A DNA stretch of 5,471 nt from Gammaproteobacteria bacterium (GTDB taxonomy: Bacteria; Pseudomonadota; Gammaproteobacteria; Nitrosococcales; Methylophagaceae): NCBI GenBank assembly GCA_002400805.1, contig NVRG01000146.1, forward strand, positions 1 to 5,471. Reading direction: 5' to 3'. The notes beneath the pieces are model-generated. The model was given only the letters and a program-made list of their open reading frames with translations, did not search any database and was not told the DNA's origin. A program made the translations under genes and the position numbers. Positions 2,945 through 5,471 of the stretch are shown here, piece after piece (the first letter of the stretch is position 1; each line of letters begins with the position of its first letter).

Positions 2945-5471
2945 CCGTTGATGCCCGCCATAATATGCCTCTACAAACAATCAATATGCTTGTTGTTGAA
3001 GATAATGAGCATGATTTTAAACAAATTTGCCGTGCTTTTCGACACTGTGATTTTTCAGTCAATATTGAACATTGCATTCAAGCGGAAGAAGCATTGGAAA
3101 GAATCAATAAGCAAGATGTATTGATTGATATATTGTTGACCGACTATAAGATGCCGGGCATGTCAGGTCTTGAATTGGCCGAGCAACTGCTTAAGCAGAA
3201 TGTTGCCTTTCCAATTATTCTGCTGACGGGCGAGGGAGATGAAAACATTGCGGTAAAAGCATTAAAACTGGGTGTATTTGATTATATAGGGAAAGGAGGG
3301 GACTCTATTTTTATTGAATTACTTCCAGAGGCGGTAACTAAGGCAATACAAAGCTATGCTACTCAACTGGCATTAAAAGAATCTCAAGCTAAAAATGAAC
3401 GTCTATCACTGGCTTTAGAACAAAGTCAAAGTGCCATCACGATTGTTGATTTGAAGCAGAACGTGATTTACGTCAATTTCCGCGCTGAGCAATTAGGGGG
3501 CTACGCTTCCGACGAAGTGATGAATCATAATATTATTGATGTGTTCAGCAAAACAAACAAAGAGCTTGATATCAAGTTAATGTGGTACCGAGTATTAATG
3601 GGACGATATCAACAATGCGAGTTAAAAAAATATAGCAAAAATGGGACTAGCTATTGGGTCACACTGTCGATGACGGCGATAAAAGGCGAGCAATCCGAAA
3701 TTGCATTTGTCCTCGTGGTTGAAGATAGCATTGATGAGAAACGTAGAATCAAACAACTAGAAGACGATATTCAGTATCGAATTGAAACAGAAGGGCAACT
3801 TAGAGAATCAAAAGAAAAAGAAAAAAAGGTAGCTGAAAAACTGGCCTTAAAGGTAGAAGAGCTTGGTTTTCAGAAAAATGCACTGGATGAACATGCGATT
3901 GTAAGCATCACCGATGAGCAAGGTAATATTGTCTATGTGAATGATAAGTTTGGTGAGATCAGTCAATATTCACATGATGAATTGCTGGGTAAGAGTCACC
4001 GGTTATTAAAATCAGATTTTCATCCTGATACCTTCTTTCATGCACTGTGGCGCACTATTTCTAAGGGAGATGTGTGGCATGGTGAAATCCACAATAAAGC
4101 GAAAGATGGATCTTATTATTGGCTTTCTTCTACTATCGTGCCCATGCTGGATGAAGCAGGGAAGCCAAAACAGTATATTTCGATCAACACGGATATTACC
4201 GACAGTAAAGAACAGCAAAAAGTCCTAGAGACGATGGCTCATTACGATTTACTGACCCAGCTGCCCAATCGTATTTTACTTTCTGATCGTTTTAATCAGG
4301 CCATCGCCCACAGTAAACGTTCGGATACATCCATGGCTATTTGCTTCCTTGATTTGGATGATTTTAAGCCGATTAATGATAGCTATGGACATGAAGTAGG
4401 CGATGCTCTGCTTATCGAGGTGGCTGAGCGAATCACAACGACGATTAGGGAAGAAGATACCGTTTCTCGTCACGGCGGAGATGAGTTCATCATGCTGCTG
4501 AGTAATGTCGTGAGTATTCTAGAATGTGAAAAGTTATTAGATAGAATCATTAAGGCGTTGGCTGAGCCCTATATGATGGGTGAACAAGAGATTAATATCA
4601 GTGCATCTATTGGATATACCCTTTATCCATCAGATGATGAAGATTTTGATACCTTAGTTCGTCATGCTGATCACGCTATGTATCAAGCTAAATTGGCGGG
4701 TCGCAATACGTTTACTAGATACAACGCCGTTGAAGATCAGCAAAATATTCAACAGCTTTCCGATATACATGCAATTGAAGACGCGATACTGAATAAGGAC
4801 TTTTGTTTGCACTATCAACCAAAAGTGAATATGAAAACGGGCGAGTTATTTGGCGTAGAAGCACTTATTCGTTGGCAACACCCAGAAAAAGGCATGGTAT
4901 TTCCGCTTGACTTCCTGCCAGTAATTGCAGGGACTAGTGTAGAAGTTGAAGTGGGTAACTGGGTGATTAATGAGGCCTTGCGTCAAATGAATAGTTGGAT
5001 ATCTCAGGGACAGAAGCTGGAAGTGAGTGTCAATATTTCAGCTTACCATCTGCTATCGACTTCCTTCTTGGAGGAACTGAGTACCGCCTTAGCTAACTAT
5101 CCGGCTATAGAGCCACAGTATTTACAGATAGAGATATTAGAGAATAGTGCTTTAGGTGACATTAAAAAAATTAACTCGATTATTAAAACCTGCCAAGATA
5201 CATTAGGCATCAGCATCGCTTTAGATGATTTTGGTACAGGCTATTCTTCCTTAGCCCACTTAAGAAATCTCGCCGTCAATACGATAAAAATAGATCAGAG
5301 TTTTGTCAGAGACATGCTGGACGATCCGGATGATTACGCCATAATCGATGGCATCATAGGTTTGGCCGACTCCTTTAATCGCGAAATCATCGCAGAAGGG
5401 GTTGAGACGACTGAACATGGCCTTATGCTGCTGAACATGGGCTGTGAAGAAGCACAGGGTTACAGTATTGC
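2941..5471 (+). CDS. REC-PAS-PAS-GGDEF-EAL cyclic-di-GMP signalling protein (3' end cut by window)
   Basis: The frame starts in an ATGA overlap with the preceding receiver gene and stays open for 843 codons to the edge. The receiver (about 14-130) has Glu20-Asp21, phospho-acceptor Asp68 in LLTDYKMPG, Thr96 and Lys118. A first PAS domain spans about 150-262, then a charged coil (about 264-308) and a second PAS (about 311-421, ending INTDITDSKEQ). GGDEF (about 430-595) keeps YDLLTQLPNR, metal-binding Asp471 in FLDLDDFKPIND, the intact GGDEF motif (512-516) and an RxxD inhibitory site (Arg503-Asp506). EAL (about 610 to the end) keeps Glu640 in EALIRW, VNIS (697-700), EILEN (731-735), DDFGTGYSS (762-770), KIDQSF (783-788), AEGVET (818-823) and QGYS at the edge. 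Both activities look possible: diguanylate cyclase and c-di-GMP phosphodiesterase. Only a few C-terminal residues are probably missing. There is no membrane segment and no clear ribosome binding site, so translation likely depends on coupling. Confidence 0.93.
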   Translation, partial: MTVDARHNMPLQTINMLVVEDNEHDFKQICRAFRHCDFSVNIEHCIQAEEALERINKQDVLIDILLTDYKMPGMSGLELAEQLLKQNVAFPIILLTGEGDENIAVKALKLGVFDYIGKGGDSIFIELLPEAVTKAIQSYATQLALKESQAKNERLSLALEQSQSAITIVDLKQNVIYVNFRAEQLGGYASDEVMNHNIIDVFSKTNKELDIKLMWYRVLMGRYQQCELKKYSKNGTSYWVTLSMTAIKGEQSEIAFVLVVEDSIDEKRRIKQLEDDIQYRIETEGQLRESKEKEKKVAEKLALKVEELGFQKNALDEHAIVSITDEQGNIVYVNDKFGEISQYSHDELLGKSHRLLKSDFHPDTFFHALWRTISKGDVWHGEIHNKAKDGSYYWLSSTIVPMLDEAGKPKQYISINTDITDSKEQQKVLETMAHYDLLTQLPNRILLSDRFNQAIAHSKRSDTSMAICFLDLDDFKPINDSYGHEVGDALLIEVAERITTTIREEDTVSRHGGDEFIMLLSNVVSILECEKLLDRIIKALAEPYMMGEQEINISASIGYTLYPSDDEDFDTLVRHADHAMYQAKLAGRNTFTRYNAVEDQQNIQQLSDIHAIEDAILNKDFCLHYQPKVNMKTGELFGVEALIRWQHPEKGMVFPLDFLPVIAGTSVEVEVGNWVINEALRQMNSWISQGQKLEVSVNISAYHLLSTSFLEELSTALANYPAIEPQYLQIEILENSALGDIKKINSIIKTCQDTLGISIALDDFGTGYSSLAHLRNLAVNTIKIDQSFVRDMLDDPDDYAIIDGIIGLADSFNREIIAEGVETTEHGLMLLNMGCEEAQGYSI

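Noticed and set aside
4012..4473. Three short open frames on both strands inside the PAS/GGDEF region
   Set aside because: The true frame runs without interruption from 2941 to the edge with PAS, GGDEF and EAL motifs in order. These frames are by-products of it.

Overview
The window looks like the chromosome of an AT-leaning marine-type gammaproteobacterium (Shewanella, Vibrio or a relative). This is inferred from base composition, from the phospholipase-like small secreted protein at 182-628, and from the style of the signalling genes. No mobile element, rRNA, tRNA or CRISPR array was seen.

Layout. The window has two divergent gene clusters separated by about 200 bases (854-1061). The left cluster reads leftwards. 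It holds a small secreted protein rich in His, Asp and Lys (629-853), a small exported protein with a phospholipase A2-like CC..HD motif (182-628) whose start abuts the previous stop codon, and the first 44 codons of a membrane-anchored protein cut off by the window edge (1-133). The right cluster reads rightwards. It holds a possible 27-codon leader ORF (964-1047), a soluble PAS-PAS histidine kinase (1062-2513), a stand-alone receiver protein (2510-2944), and a REC-PAS-PAS-GGDEF-EAL protein (2941 to the edge). The last gene has no stop codon inside the window and loses only the extreme end of its EAL domain.

How the genes work together. The three right-hand signalling genes are joined by two 4-base ATGA overlaps, so they are almost certainly one translationally coupled operon. 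The simplest reading is a cytoplasmic kinase that senses a ligand or redox/light cue through PAS domains. It would pass phosphate to one or both of two receivers: a Rcp1/CheY-like single domain, and the receiver that controls a cyclic-di-GMP enzyme. Both the GGDEF and EAL motifs are intact, so the output may be either synthesis or breakdown of c-di-GMP.

The most interesting untested signal is just before the kinase. A short ORF with a very strong ribosome binding site ends with its TAA stop exactly in the loop of a perfect inverted repeat (1039-1053). The 3' arm of that repeat overlaps the kinase ribosome binding site. This could be translational control by a leader peptide. Alternatively, it could be the remains of a longer kinase N-terminus broken by a frameshift.
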